A stretch of DNA of 64,000 bases, from contig NZ_CP179210.1 of assembly GCF_051201665.1 (NCBI RefSeq), forward strand, positions 372,001-436,000, in the 5' to 3' direction. The DNA comes from Psychrobium sp051201665. Lineage in GTDB: Bacteria; Pseudomonadota; Gammaproteobacteria; Enterobacterales; Psychrobiaceae. The stretch's first letter is position 1; each line of letters starts with the position of its first letter. A program made the translations under genes and the position numbers. The notes beneath the pieces were generated by a model that worked only from the letters and a program-made list of their open reading frames with translations, was not told the DNA's origin and did not search any database. Of this stretch, positions 45,712-53,736 are shown piece by piece.

Positions 45712-45850
45712 TAAGTTAACTTCCTAAATTGTTGGTTGGTGACTGTGCTAGACCCGAATGCGATGAAAATTATTTCGGACTAATGAAAAAATATCACTCT
45801 AACGTGATTGGGGGAGGGAAATCAAGCATGGAAATTAATGTGAACACTGA

Positions 45851-46007
45851 TACCAATTGCATTAAATATTTGCCCACTTGTACTTGTTAAAATTAACTAA
45901 AATGGCGTTGCTCTCAATCCTAATAGCCTGCTATTAGTCAATCGAGCGCCTTGTTTTAGCTGATTTTCTCTACGCACAACAAGATCACTTACTTAATGCA
46001 ATTGGTA
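45851..46007 (-). mobile_element. 157-bp miniature inverted-repeat element, copy 4
   Basis: Reverse orientation, flanked by TGA on both sides (45848-45850, 46008-46010). It fills most of the gap between the reductase start and the ribA 3' end. The remainder (45712-45847) is AT-rich leader with no clear operator, and 46011-46070 shows a small repeat of CATAAAGACG around ribA's end. Confidence 0.85.
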
Positions 46008-46070
46008 TGATATCGTGTTCGCATGCTCAAATGACATAAAGATGCGTCTTTATGTCAATAAGGGATATGC

Positions 46071-46682
46071 TTAGCCTAAATCGTTTAATGAACCTTGAAA
46101 GAACATATGGCCCATTTTTTCGGCTTTAGTATTGAGGTACTCATCGTTATGTTGATTGCGACCAACTTGCAATGACACTTGTTCTACAACATCAACACCA
46201 ACATCTTGTAGTGACTTAACTTTTCTTGGATTGTTCGTCATCAAGCGTACTCGAGAGACGCCGAAATGTTCCAACATTGGTTTACACATATCAAACTGAC
46301 GCAAATCGGCAGCAAATCCTAGCTGCTCATTCGCCTCAACAGTGTCTGCACCGTTGTCTTGTAAATGATAGGCGCGAATTTTGTTAATTAAGCCAATACC
46401 ACGACCTTCTTGACGTAAATACAGCAAGGCGCCTTTACCCGCTTTTACAATCTCTGCCATCGCTGTTTCTAATTGATAGCCACAATCACAGCGCATACTA
46501 AACAGTGAATCACCGGTTAAACATTCTGAATGCAAACGAATTAACAAAGGTTCGTTAGGCGAGATATCGCCATAAGTTAAAATAATGTGTTCTTTGTCTC
46601 CCTGAATCTCGTTAAATCCATGCATAGTGAACTCACCTAAACGCGTAGGTAAACGACAGGAATCGACATATTGAACTGACAT
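46071..46682 (-). CDS. ribA: GTP cyclohydrolase II
   Basis: 203 residues. First step of riboflavin synthesis from GTP. The zinc cysteines are in SECLTGDSLFSMRCDCG, and the catalytic region LRQEGRGIGL and MTNNPRKV are present. It is a stand-alone RibA with no fused RibB domain. I saw no FMN riboswitch in the 220-base gap to the divergent DUF599 gene. Confidence 0.97.
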   Translation of the reverse strand: MSVQYVDSCRLPTRLGEFTMHGFNEIQGDKEHIILTYGDISPNEPLLIRLHSECLTGDSLFSMRCDCGYQLETAMAEIVKAGKGALLYLRQEGRGIGLINKIRAYHLQDNGADTVEANEQLGFAADLRQFDMCKPMLEHFGVSRVRLMTNNPRKVKSLQDVGVDVVEQVSLQVGRNQHNDEYLNTKAEKMGHMFFQGSLNDLG

Positions 46683-46902
46683 ACAAAGGCCTTATGAAGT
46701 CGGGCAAACACAACAAATTAACTAATGCGTGTTGTATATGGGCAACAGGCTAAAAAAACAAGAGTAACAACAGGATTAATTATATCCACCTACGGTGGTT
46801 TGCGATAGTATTATACCGCATCAAGCGCTTCACCATTTAGTGATGTCGCTTCAATAATTTACTTCTTTTTGAATTCACTTATTAAACGAGGTCATGTTTC
46901 GA

Positions 46903-47598
46903 ATGTATAACGTGTTGGTGACGGTGTTATGTGTATTATGGTTATGCTTGTGTTGGTTTGGTTATGCGAAGTTTGCGAAACGACAAGCAAAAAGAACACA
47001 TTGTATTGCGTCGGTAATGCATCGCCATCGAATTTCATGGATGCAACGTTTACTTTATCGAGAACAGTTCATTGCTGATACCGCCTTATTAGCAAGTTTA
47101 GAGCGCCAGGTGACATTTTTCGCCTCAACAACCATGTTGATTTTGGCTGCGCTACTTACATTATTATCAGCGTCAGAACGTTTATTTACCCTAATTCAGT
47201 CAGTTCCAGGTGTTTATCCTGCCACTTTACTTGATATTCAAGTGCGATTAATTTTAATGATCGCAATCTTTATCTATGCATTTTTCACATTCACTTGGTC
47301 ATTGCGACAATACGGATTCTGTTCTGTATTAATGGGGGCATTTCCTCACGTTAAAGATGGCGAAGAAGCGAGTGAAGATGACAATAAGTTTGTTAAAAAT
47401 TTAGCCAAAATAATTGATCATGCAGGCCATAGTTACAACGACGGACTACGTTCTTATTATTTTGCACTATCAACCCTAGCGTGGTTTATCCACCCGATTG
47501 CCTTCGTGTTTTCAACGACAGTTGTGGTGGCGGTGTTATTCCAGCGGGAATTTCATTCACAAACAATGCTAGTAATGTACAACATAGATAAAGATTAA
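46903..47598 (+). CDS. DUF599 family membrane protein
   Basis: 231 residues from the ATG at 46903. An in-frame ATG at 46894 is too close to its GAGG. Four to five transmembrane segments are predicted (about 4-22, 75-95, 120-140, 195-215). The segments SLRQYGFCSVLMGAFP and RSYYFALSTLAWFIHP are typical of DUF599, an uncharacterised integral membrane family. It is followed 17 bases later by the lytic transglycosylase gene, so the two may form an operon with the EamA gene. Confidence 0.8.
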   Translation: MYNVLVTVLCVLWLCLCWFGYAKFAKRQAKRTHCIASVMHRHRISWMQRLLYREQFIADTALLASLERQVTFFASTTMLILAALLTLLSASERLFTLIQSVPGVYPATLLDIQVRLILMIAIFIYAFFTFTWSLRQYGFCSVLMGAFPHVKDGEEASEDDNKFVKNLAKIIDHAGHSYNDGLRSYYFALSTLAWFIHPIAFVFSTTVVVAVLFQREFHSQTMLVMYNIDKD

Positions 47599-47615
47599 TA
47601 GTTAGTAAGGATGAT

Positions 47616-48641
47616 ATGATGAAACGATTGAAGCGTTTTTCTCTGGGCGTAGTTGCGTTATCTTTTTGTGGCCTAAGCCAAGCAACATTCGCACAAGAAC
47701 AGGCAGATTTTCAAACTTGGCTTACAGAATTAAAAGTGGAAGCCAAGCAAAAGGGTTACAGCGACGAATTAATTGAAAAAGCACTAACGGGTCTAAAACC
47801 TTATCCAAAAGCCATTAAAAGTGATCGCGCTCAGCCTGAGTTCAAGCGTACCTTTAAGCGCTATAGCACTAAACGATTATCTGAGTGGCGTATTAAAACC
47901 GGCCTTAAAATGAAAAAAGAGCATAAAGACATGCTCGAAAAGGTGGGTAAAGCCTATGGCGTACAACCACGTTTCATTTTGGCATTTTGGGGACTAGAAA
48001 CAAATTACGGAACCTTTACCGGCAACAATGACATCATCCGTTCATTGGCAACCCTAGCCTATGACAAACGCCGTGGACCATACTTTAGAAAAGAATTGTT
48101 TAATGCGCTTACTATTTTAAAAGAAGGTCATATTAAGCTCGAAGACATGAAAGGATCTTGGAGCGGCGCGATGGGACAAGGGCAATTTATGCCATCAAGC
48201 TTTTTACAACTAGCGCAAGACTTTGATGGCGATGGCCGTAAAGATATTTGGCATACCCATGCTGATGTTTTCGCATCTATTGCTAATTATTTAAAACACT
48301 ATGGCTGGAACGATCAACAAACGTGGGGCCGACAAGTAACGTTACCGGATAACGCCAAGTCTCTTGTTGAACAAGTAAAGCAGACAACGCCAGAAAAAGG
48401 CTGTCGTGCATTGCGTGCTCATAGTGACAAATTACCATTATCTCAATGGAATGAACTGGGCGTTCGCCGTTTAAATAACAATGATCTTCCTGCTGTTTCA
48501 TTAAAGGCAACATTGACTGTGCCTGACGGCGTTTCAGGTGATGCATTCTTAACCTATGGTAACTTCCGTACAATTTTGCGTTATAACTGTGCCAATAGTT
48601 ACGCCATTACGGTTGGCTTGTTGTCTGATAAATTAAAATAA
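47616..48641 (+). CDS. Lytic murein transglycosylase (MltB-like)
   Basis: 341 residues with a signal peptide (to about 26, QATFA). It is an SLT-fold domain of the MltB/COG2951 type. The catalytic glutamate is E128 in FWGLETNYG, followed by GAMGQGQFMPSSF and DGDGRKDIW (a metal-like EF loop as in Slt35). No lipobox is seen, so it is soluble in the periplasm. It cuts peptidoglycan glycan strands with anhydro-MurNAc formation, a source of sugars for the AmgK/MurU route. The stop overlaps the next ATG by one base. Confidence 0.92.
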   Translation: MMKRLKRFSLGVVALSFCGLSQATFAQEQADFQTWLTELKVEAKQKGYSDELIEKALTGLKPYPKAIKSDRAQPEFKRTFKRYSTKRLSEWRIKTGLKMKKEHKDMLEKVGKAYGVQPRFILAFWGLETNYGTFTGNNDIIRSLATLAYDKRRGPYFRKELFNALTILKEGHIKLEDMKGSWSGAMGQGQFMPSSFLQLAQDFDGDGRKDIWHTHADVFASIANYLKHYGWNDQQTWGRQVTLPDNAKSLVEQVKQTTPEKGCRALRAHSDKLPLSQWNELGVRRLNNNDLPAVSLKATLTVPDGVSGDAFLTYGNFRTILRYNCANSYAITVGLLSDKLK

Positions 48642-49513
48642 TGTGGATTTATTTTACGCTGCTGGCGGCGTTTTCGCAGTCGTGGCGTAATGCCTTTCAA
48701 AGTAAATTAAGCCAAGACGTTGATGTTGTTGGTGTGACCCTTGCGCGTTTCCTATGGGCTGGTCCCATGGCGGCGTGTTATTTAGCCGCGCTTTACTATT
48801 TTATCCCTGCTGATTTACCGCAGTTCTCAATGTGGTTGGTCTTTTTTGTGACTGGTGCAGCGTGTATGCAAATTATTGCGACTGCATTGATGGTAAAACT
48901 ATTCAAACTCAATAACTTTGCAGTTGGTGCTGGTTTAGCTAAAAGTGAAGCCTTAGTCGCGGCCATCTTAGGCGCATTATTTTTTGGTACTAGCCTGAGT
49001 TTGCTTGGGTGGGGCGGTGTGCTTATTGGCACTATTGCCATTTTACTGATGAGCTCACGTCAGGGGCTTAAAGGGCTATCGCTACAAACGTTGTTATTAG
49101 GTCTTGCATGCGGAAGTTGCTTTGCGTTGACGTCGTTATGGGTGAGAGAAGCAAGCCTTACACTTGATTTGCCAACAACACATCGTGCGGCTTGGGTACT
49201 GCTGTTGGTGATTGCATTGCAAACATTAATGTTAGTAAGTTATCTAGCAGTTAAACGACCAGCAACCCTTAAAAAACTTCAACAGCATGGCCGCCTCACT
49301 TTTTTAATTAGTTTAACGAGTTGTATTGGTTCTATTGGTTGGTTTAGCGCCATGGCGTATCAAAGTGTGCCGTATGTAAAAACGTTGGGTCAGGTAGAGA
49401 TATTTTTTACCATGCTAGTTTCCATCATGTGGTTAAAACAACCCGTCAAAATTAAAGACGGATTTGGTCTAGTGCTTATTGCCATTGCGGCCATTATGGT
49501 GATGTGGACTTAA
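48641..49513 (+). CDS. EamA/DMT-superfamily transporter
   Basis: 290 residues, about ten predicted transmembrane helices in two EamA halves. The substrate is unknown, as for most of the drug/metabolite transporter superfamily. It is translationally coupled to the transglycosylase gene by an ATG overlapping its stop. Confidence 0.82.
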   Translation: MWIYFTLLAAFSQSWRNAFQSKLSQDVDVVGVTLARFLWAGPMAACYLAALYYFIPADLPQFSMWLVFFVTGAACMQIIATALMVKLFKLNNFAVGAGLAKSEALVAAILGALFFGTSLSLLGWGGVLIGTIAILLMSSRQGLKGLSLQTLLLGLACGSCFALTSLWVREASLTLDLPTTHRAAWVLLLVIALQTLMLVSYLAVKRPATLKKLQQHGRLTFLISLTSCIGSIGWFSAMAYQSVPYVKTLGQVEIFFTMLVSIMWLKQPVKIKDGFGLVLIAIAAIMVMWT

Positions 49514-49613
49514 ATTATCATTGCTGCTACTTCCAATTAAAGATAAGGTAGTAGAAATAGTGCTCAATTAATCGATAGTAATTAGGCGAATTTTCTTAAA
49601 CGGAGCTTAAGTA

Positions 49614-50234
49614 GTGAAATTAGCGTTTAAATTAGGTAAATCTTTGAAAGCGAAATTCTTGTTTTTTTCGTTATCAATATTCTTGTTGTTGTTTTTTTGC
49701 ACTGGCGTGTTCAATTACTATAAAGAAAAAGACGAGCTTAATGAGCAAATGACGACGCAAGTTGCTCTTGCTAAAATCCGCGCAGAGAAAGTATTACCCG
49801 CATTAATTTGGAACTCTTCCGAAGAAAGTATTAAAGATTTTACCAATGCTGAACTTAAAAATGCCTTTATTAGTGGCATGGTCGTTTCAGATGGCAGCAC
49901 CGTGTTATATTCCGCTAAAACAAACATTAAAAACATCATTTCAGAACAAGATTTCGAACCCTTTGAAAAACAAATATGGGTTGTAGATATTCCATTAAAC
50001 TTTGTAGAAGGCGGTATTGATAATAATATTGGCTTTGCCCAAATATTGATAAATCATCAATTGATGGAGTCGACGCTACAAGAAATATTAGTGCGCCAAG
50101 TACTGCAAAGTCTTGGTTATTGTGTGGTGCTATTTATGTTGATTTGGCGTCTCACCAGCTCCTTGGTATTGACGCCATTATTGCAACTTAATAATCGCTT
50201 AAAAGTAATTACTGACAGCGTATCTAATCGTTAA
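49614..50234 (+). CDS. Membrane sensor-like protein lacking an output domain
   Basis: 206 residues from the GTG at 49614 (CGGAGC upstream). Two transmembrane helices (about 14-33 and 160-180) frame a periplasmic region containing ALIWNSSEESIKDFTNAELK, a pattern seen in sensor domains of GGDEF proteins and kinases. After helix 2 only the start of a HAMP-like segment remains (LTPLLQLNNRLKVITDSV) before the stop. The output domain is absent, so it is probably a truncated sensor. Its end overlaps the convergent glycosidase gene by 11 bases. Confidence 0.7.
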   Translation: MKLAFKLGKSLKAKFLFFSLSIFLLLFFCTGVFNYYKEKDELNEQMTTQVALAKIRAEKVLPALIWNSSEESIKDFTNAELKNAFISGMVVSDGSTVLYSAKTNIKNIISEQDFEPFEKQIWVVDIPLNFVEGGIDNNIGFAQILINHQLMESTLQEILVRQVLQSLGYCVVLFMLIWRLTSSLVLTPLLQLNNRLKVITDSVSNR

Positions 50235-52668
50235 ACTCTCGATGCAGCATATACAAATGTGCTGCACTCCAACTAAAGTTAGCCGCCCCTTGTACTACGC
50301 CAGATTCTGGGTTGTAGTTTTCCCGAATAGCTCCGTCGCTATTTAGACCTTCTGCGTTTTTCACTACTCTTTTAAGTAGCTTTTTCGCTTCGTTATCAAA
50401 GCCATAATTAGAGAGCGCCACTAAACCGAAATAGAATTGGTCTAGCCATACACGGCCGCGCCAGTAGATATCAGGATGGTAAGCTGGGTTGGTTTTCGAC
50501 GCAGTACCAAACGGAATTAACGTATTGAATTCATTCTCATCTAACATCACTTCAATGACACGCAAGGCTCGCTCAGGTGTAGCGATTTCAGTCCATAGAG
50601 GGCTCCAGCCTTCAGGACCTCGGCCGCGTTGAGTGAGTAGATTTCCTGGACACGAATCTGCTGCCGCTTTGTGTGCTGTGATTTTACGATCATAATAAAA
50701 ACCTGTTTTCTCATCAAAGAAGCATTGATTAATACGCTTAGCCAAATGCCTTGAGGCCTGAGAATATTGTTGGTGCTTCGTTTTATCACCAAGTAATTGA
50801 GCCATGTTTGCTAGCAGTTGTTTTTCTGCCGCGAGATAACTGTTTAATTCAACCGATTCTTGGTCGATGGTAAAACTAACTAATTCATTATCTTGATTGC
50901 GGTTTTCAAAGAAACGAACCTGCCAATCATTATTAGCTTGTTTGAGATTGCCGCTGTGATGCTTGTCTGCGTATCGTTTAAGTTGCTCTTGATTGATAAA
51001 ACCAAAACGTGCGGCGTTATCCATTCCTGATTCCCAGCCTGCGCCGTGCTGCGCGCCAATGTCTAATTGTTGATAGCGTCCGTCGTCAAGCACTTGGTTA
51101 TAGGTCGTCATTGATTGGCAGTTAAGCCAATTTTTATTGCCTTTCTCACAACTAGATAAAAATGCTGGTGCCTTGCCGTCGCCGTAACTCACTTTAAACG
51201 TTAGCTCGCCATTTTTTGTATTGTGATAACGGTGATTAGTAGCGCCATACTCAATTAAGCCATTGTTGTTATGGTCACGATTGCGATACCACCACTGATG
51301 ATACGCTTCGAGCTTAGGGAACATTTCAGCAATAAAGCCCTTATCTTTGGTTTGCGAATAAACCTCCCATACCGCCCAGCTTGCTAACGGTGGCTTGGTA
51401 TTTCGTTCATTCCAATTGCCGCCAACACCGCCGCGAACTTTGTCTTTATTGTAAAAGATCGCATCGACGATCATGCCATGATCATAAGGGCGCCGCGCAT
51501 CATCACTAGCGATTTGATAATCAAACATCGCGCGAATGTTATCTTTAGCAACGCTTGGATTGAAAGATGCCATCGCATATGCGTGTTTCCATGTATCCCA
51601 TGCCCAGGCACCATTAAACCAGCGTGCTGTAACCGACGGTGTAACAACATCATGTTGTAACGCACCAGCACTACTGCGCCAATTGCCATTCAGTGTCTCA
51701 ATGGCTTTAATCGCAATATCAGTCGGCAATAAGCTGTTGCTATTAACTCCTTGTTTTAGGTATTGCTGCCAGCGCTGTTGAGATGAATCTATTTTATCCG
51801 TCACATAACGAGGCTTACTCATTAATCCCAGTACTAATTCTTTATCTGCCGCAGCTTCCTCAGCGGTATGCCAATAGCCGTGACTTGTTGTTATTTGCTG
51901 ACTCTGATGCGCCTGTAAAGTCACTTGTCCGGTGCTTTGGTAGCTCAGCTGTTGTTGATTAATGGTCGTGTTGGTGTCAATGCTGCGCTGAATTTGATAG
52001 CTAGCATCATTGCTAAGCATTAAATTCCATGTCTTGTGTGCTGGTGGAAATGCGACGCTAACGCCTTTGGCATTTTCACTTAACATTGGCTGCCATTCAG
52101 GCAATACCGCAGATATCGATTTAGACGCATTCCATTGATTATTTAATTGACCTTGCCACGACAAAGACAATGAAAGCGGCTGATTAAGTTTGTTTGTCAT
52201 TGTTGTCTCAACGACCGCAATTCGATTGGCGACAAACTGTAATGTGAGCTGCACCGTTAAATCATTAAATTCATAATGCTGCACCAGCTGACCAGGAAAG
52301 GTTTCAAACTTCGTTTTTGCCGACGCAAATGAATATCGCTTATTGTTCTCGCTATTATTAATGGTCAGTTTATCCAATTGATTAGCAAGGTTAATCGGAT
52401 ATTCCTGCGCAATAATCATTGGGCCTGTGAAGCCGCCATAAAACGGCACTGCACTTGGTTGGGTGAATCCATGCCAACTGCCCAAATCAAATAGGGGATT
52501 TAGCGGCTGATTACCATACTGATCAAAATCTTTAAATGAACTCACTTGGCCACTGCGATCGATTGTCGATTGAGCAGGGGAGTTATTCGGTTCGGCATGA
52601 ACATTCTGAGCTACTAAAGTGAAAAGAGTGACGCCTAAAAGAGAGGGAAAAATTTTCAGTGATGGCAT
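50224..52668 (-). CDS. GH63-family glycosidase (YgjK-like), exported
   Basis: 814 residues with a signal peptide (to about 26, QNVHA). The N-terminal beta domain (about 40-290) precedes an (alpha/alpha)6 barrel containing WFNGAWAWDTWKHAYAMA near 350, GAGWESGMDNAARFG near 540 and YWRGRVWLDQFYFGL near 735. This is the layout of E. coli YgjK, an inverting alpha-glucosidase of GH63. The natural substrate is unknown. It is monocistronic on the minus strand, convergent with the truncated sensor. Confidence 0.88.
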   Translation of the reverse strand: MPSLKIFPSLLGVTLFTLVAQNVHAEPNNSPAQSTIDRSGQVSSFKDFDQYGNQPLNPLFDLGSWHGFTQPSAVPFYGGFTGPMIIAQEYPINLANQLDKLTINNSENNKRYSFASAKTKFETFPGQLVQHYEFNDLTVQLTLQFVANRIAVVETTMTNKLNQPLSLSLSWQGQLNNQWNASKSISAVLPEWQPMLSENAKGVSVAFPPAHKTWNLMLSNDASYQIQRSIDTNTTINQQQLSYQSTGQVTLQAHQSQQITTSHGYWHTAEEAAADKELVLGLMSKPRYVTDKIDSSQQRWQQYLKQGVNSNSLLPTDIAIKAIETLNGNWRSSAGALQHDVVTPSVTARWFNGAWAWDTWKHAYAMASFNPSVAKDNIRAMFDYQIASDDARRPYDHGMIVDAIFYNKDKVRGGVGGNWNERNTKPPLASWAVWEVYSQTKDKGFIAEMFPKLEAYHQWWYRNRDHNNNGLIEYGATNHRYHNTKNGELTFKVSYGDGKAPAFLSSCEKGNKNWLNCQSMTTYNQVLDDGRYQQLDIGAQHGAGWESGMDNAARFGFINQEQLKRYADKHHSGNLKQANNDWQVRFFENRNQDNELVSFTIDQESVELNSYLAAEKQLLANMAQLLGDKTKHQQYSQASRHLAKRINQCFFDEKTGFYYDRKITAHKAAADSCPGNLLTQRGRGPEGWSPLWTEIATPERALRVIEVMLDENEFNTLIPFGTASKTNPAYHPDIYWRGRVWLDQFYFGLVALSNYGFDNEAKKLLKRVVKNAEGLNSDGAIRENYNPESGVVQGAANFSWSAAHLYMLHREFND

Positions 52669-52838
52669 GAGAAGATTGTCTAGTTTTATAATGTATACAA
52701 TTTATATTTTTTAGTGCTTGGCCTCAAGTTTAATTACTTAGATTCAAATCGAAAGTGCATAACTTTCCAAGACTAGGGCTATAGCTAAAGCCAAATTCGC
52801 GATAAAATAATCCTTTATTGATAGTCACTGAGCCTCTT

Positions 52839-53204
52839 ATGGAATTTAAATTTAAAACCGACACCCTTAACGATTCTTACCGTGTCGAATTCTCAATGGG
52901 TCATGAAGTCTTTGGTCGATGGTTAATGAGCGAAATCGGCACCAAACCAGAAAAGATCAATGCATTGCTCGCTAAACTCGAAGAGCTTCAATCAAAACAA
53001 GACGTTGAAGAACTTATCGAAGGCCGCGACTTTTCCCTCACGCTTACCGATGATGACGCCATTGTCATGGCAAACAGTCTCTACGTTGACGGCGAACTCC
53101 CAGAGGGTGAAGACTTCTCACACTACGACAGCGAAAGCGTTGGCGAATGTGGTATCGAAGATTTTGAAGCCATGCTGCAAAGTTGGCTGGAGTTTGTGAG
53201 TTAA
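52839..53204 (+). CDS. yacL: YacL family protein (UPF0231)
   Basis: 121 residues from the ATG at 52839 (MEFKFKTDTLNDSYRVEFSMGHE). An earlier frame start adds seven atypical residues. It is small, acidic and soluble, of unknown function, and conserved in gammaproteobacteria. DGELPEGEDFSHYDSES and the C-terminal FEAMLQSWLEFV match the family. Confidence 0.88.
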   Translation: MEFKFKTDTLNDSYRVEFSMGHEVFGRWLMSEIGTKPEKINALLAKLEELQSKQDVEELIEGRDFSLTLTDDDAIVMANSLYVDGELPEGEDFSHYDSESVGECGIEDFEAMLQSWLEFVS

Positions 53205-53279
53205 GAAGTGTCACAGTCGATAAGCTTTCTATAATGCTTAATGTTTTACTCAATAAAATGTTGCACGTTTTGATCATTA

Positions 53280-53439
53280 TACCAATTGCATTAAGTAAGT
53301 GATCTTGTTGTGCGTAGAGAAAATCAGCTAAAACAAGGCGCTCGATTGACTAATAGCTGGCTATTAGGATTGAGAGCAACGCCATTTTAGTTAATTTTAA
53401 CAAGTACAAGTGGGCAAATATTTAATGCAATTAATGGTA
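53280..53439 (+). mobile_element. 160-bp miniature inverted-repeat element, copy 5
   Basis: Same orientation as copy 1 and flanked by TTA on both sides (53277-53279, 53440-53442). It has three extra bases in the right inverted repeat (GCAATTAATGGTA). It lies 75 bases after yacL. Confidence 0.85.
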
Positions 53440-53442
53440 TTA

Positions 53443-53682
53443 GTAGCGAGATAATGCACTAGCACAATTTGTTTGGTTATTCTGTTTTAAATATATTGAT
53501 AAGTATTAGATTAAGTTAGAGAAAAAGTATTTGGTATGGATGATGTTTTGAGTGAAATTATTGGTAAAGGACAATTTTAACAGGCGCCTAAACCAAAGTT
53601 CTAAAGTGCGTTTATTAACGTCAATAGTTAGTTAAATAGTCATAACACTGAGATCTAGTCTTTAACTTAGCATCTAGCCCAT
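53443..53682. other. Intergenic DNA without a recognisable gene
   Basis: About 240 AT-rich bases between the miniature element and the rapA terminator. A very short open frame near 53536 is too short and atypical to call. No repeat or promoter stands out. Confidence 0.5.
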
Positions 53683-53710
53683 AAAAAAACGCCAGTCACT
53701 GACTGGCGTT
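53683..53710 (-). terminator. Terminator of rapA
   Basis: AACGCCAGTC, AGT loop, GACTGGCGTT followed by a seven-T run on the minus strand, about 27 bases after the rapA stop. Confidence 0.88.
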
Positions 53711-53736
53711 CTTCATTATAGTCTTTAATAAAAAGC

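Noticed and set aside
45712..45850. Possible Fur box before the PepSY reductase gene
   Set aside because: The best stretch (around GAAAATTATTTCG) matches the 19-base Fur consensus poorly.
46683..46902. FMN riboswitch upstream of ribA
   Set aside because: No conserved RFN-element blocks were seen in the gap.
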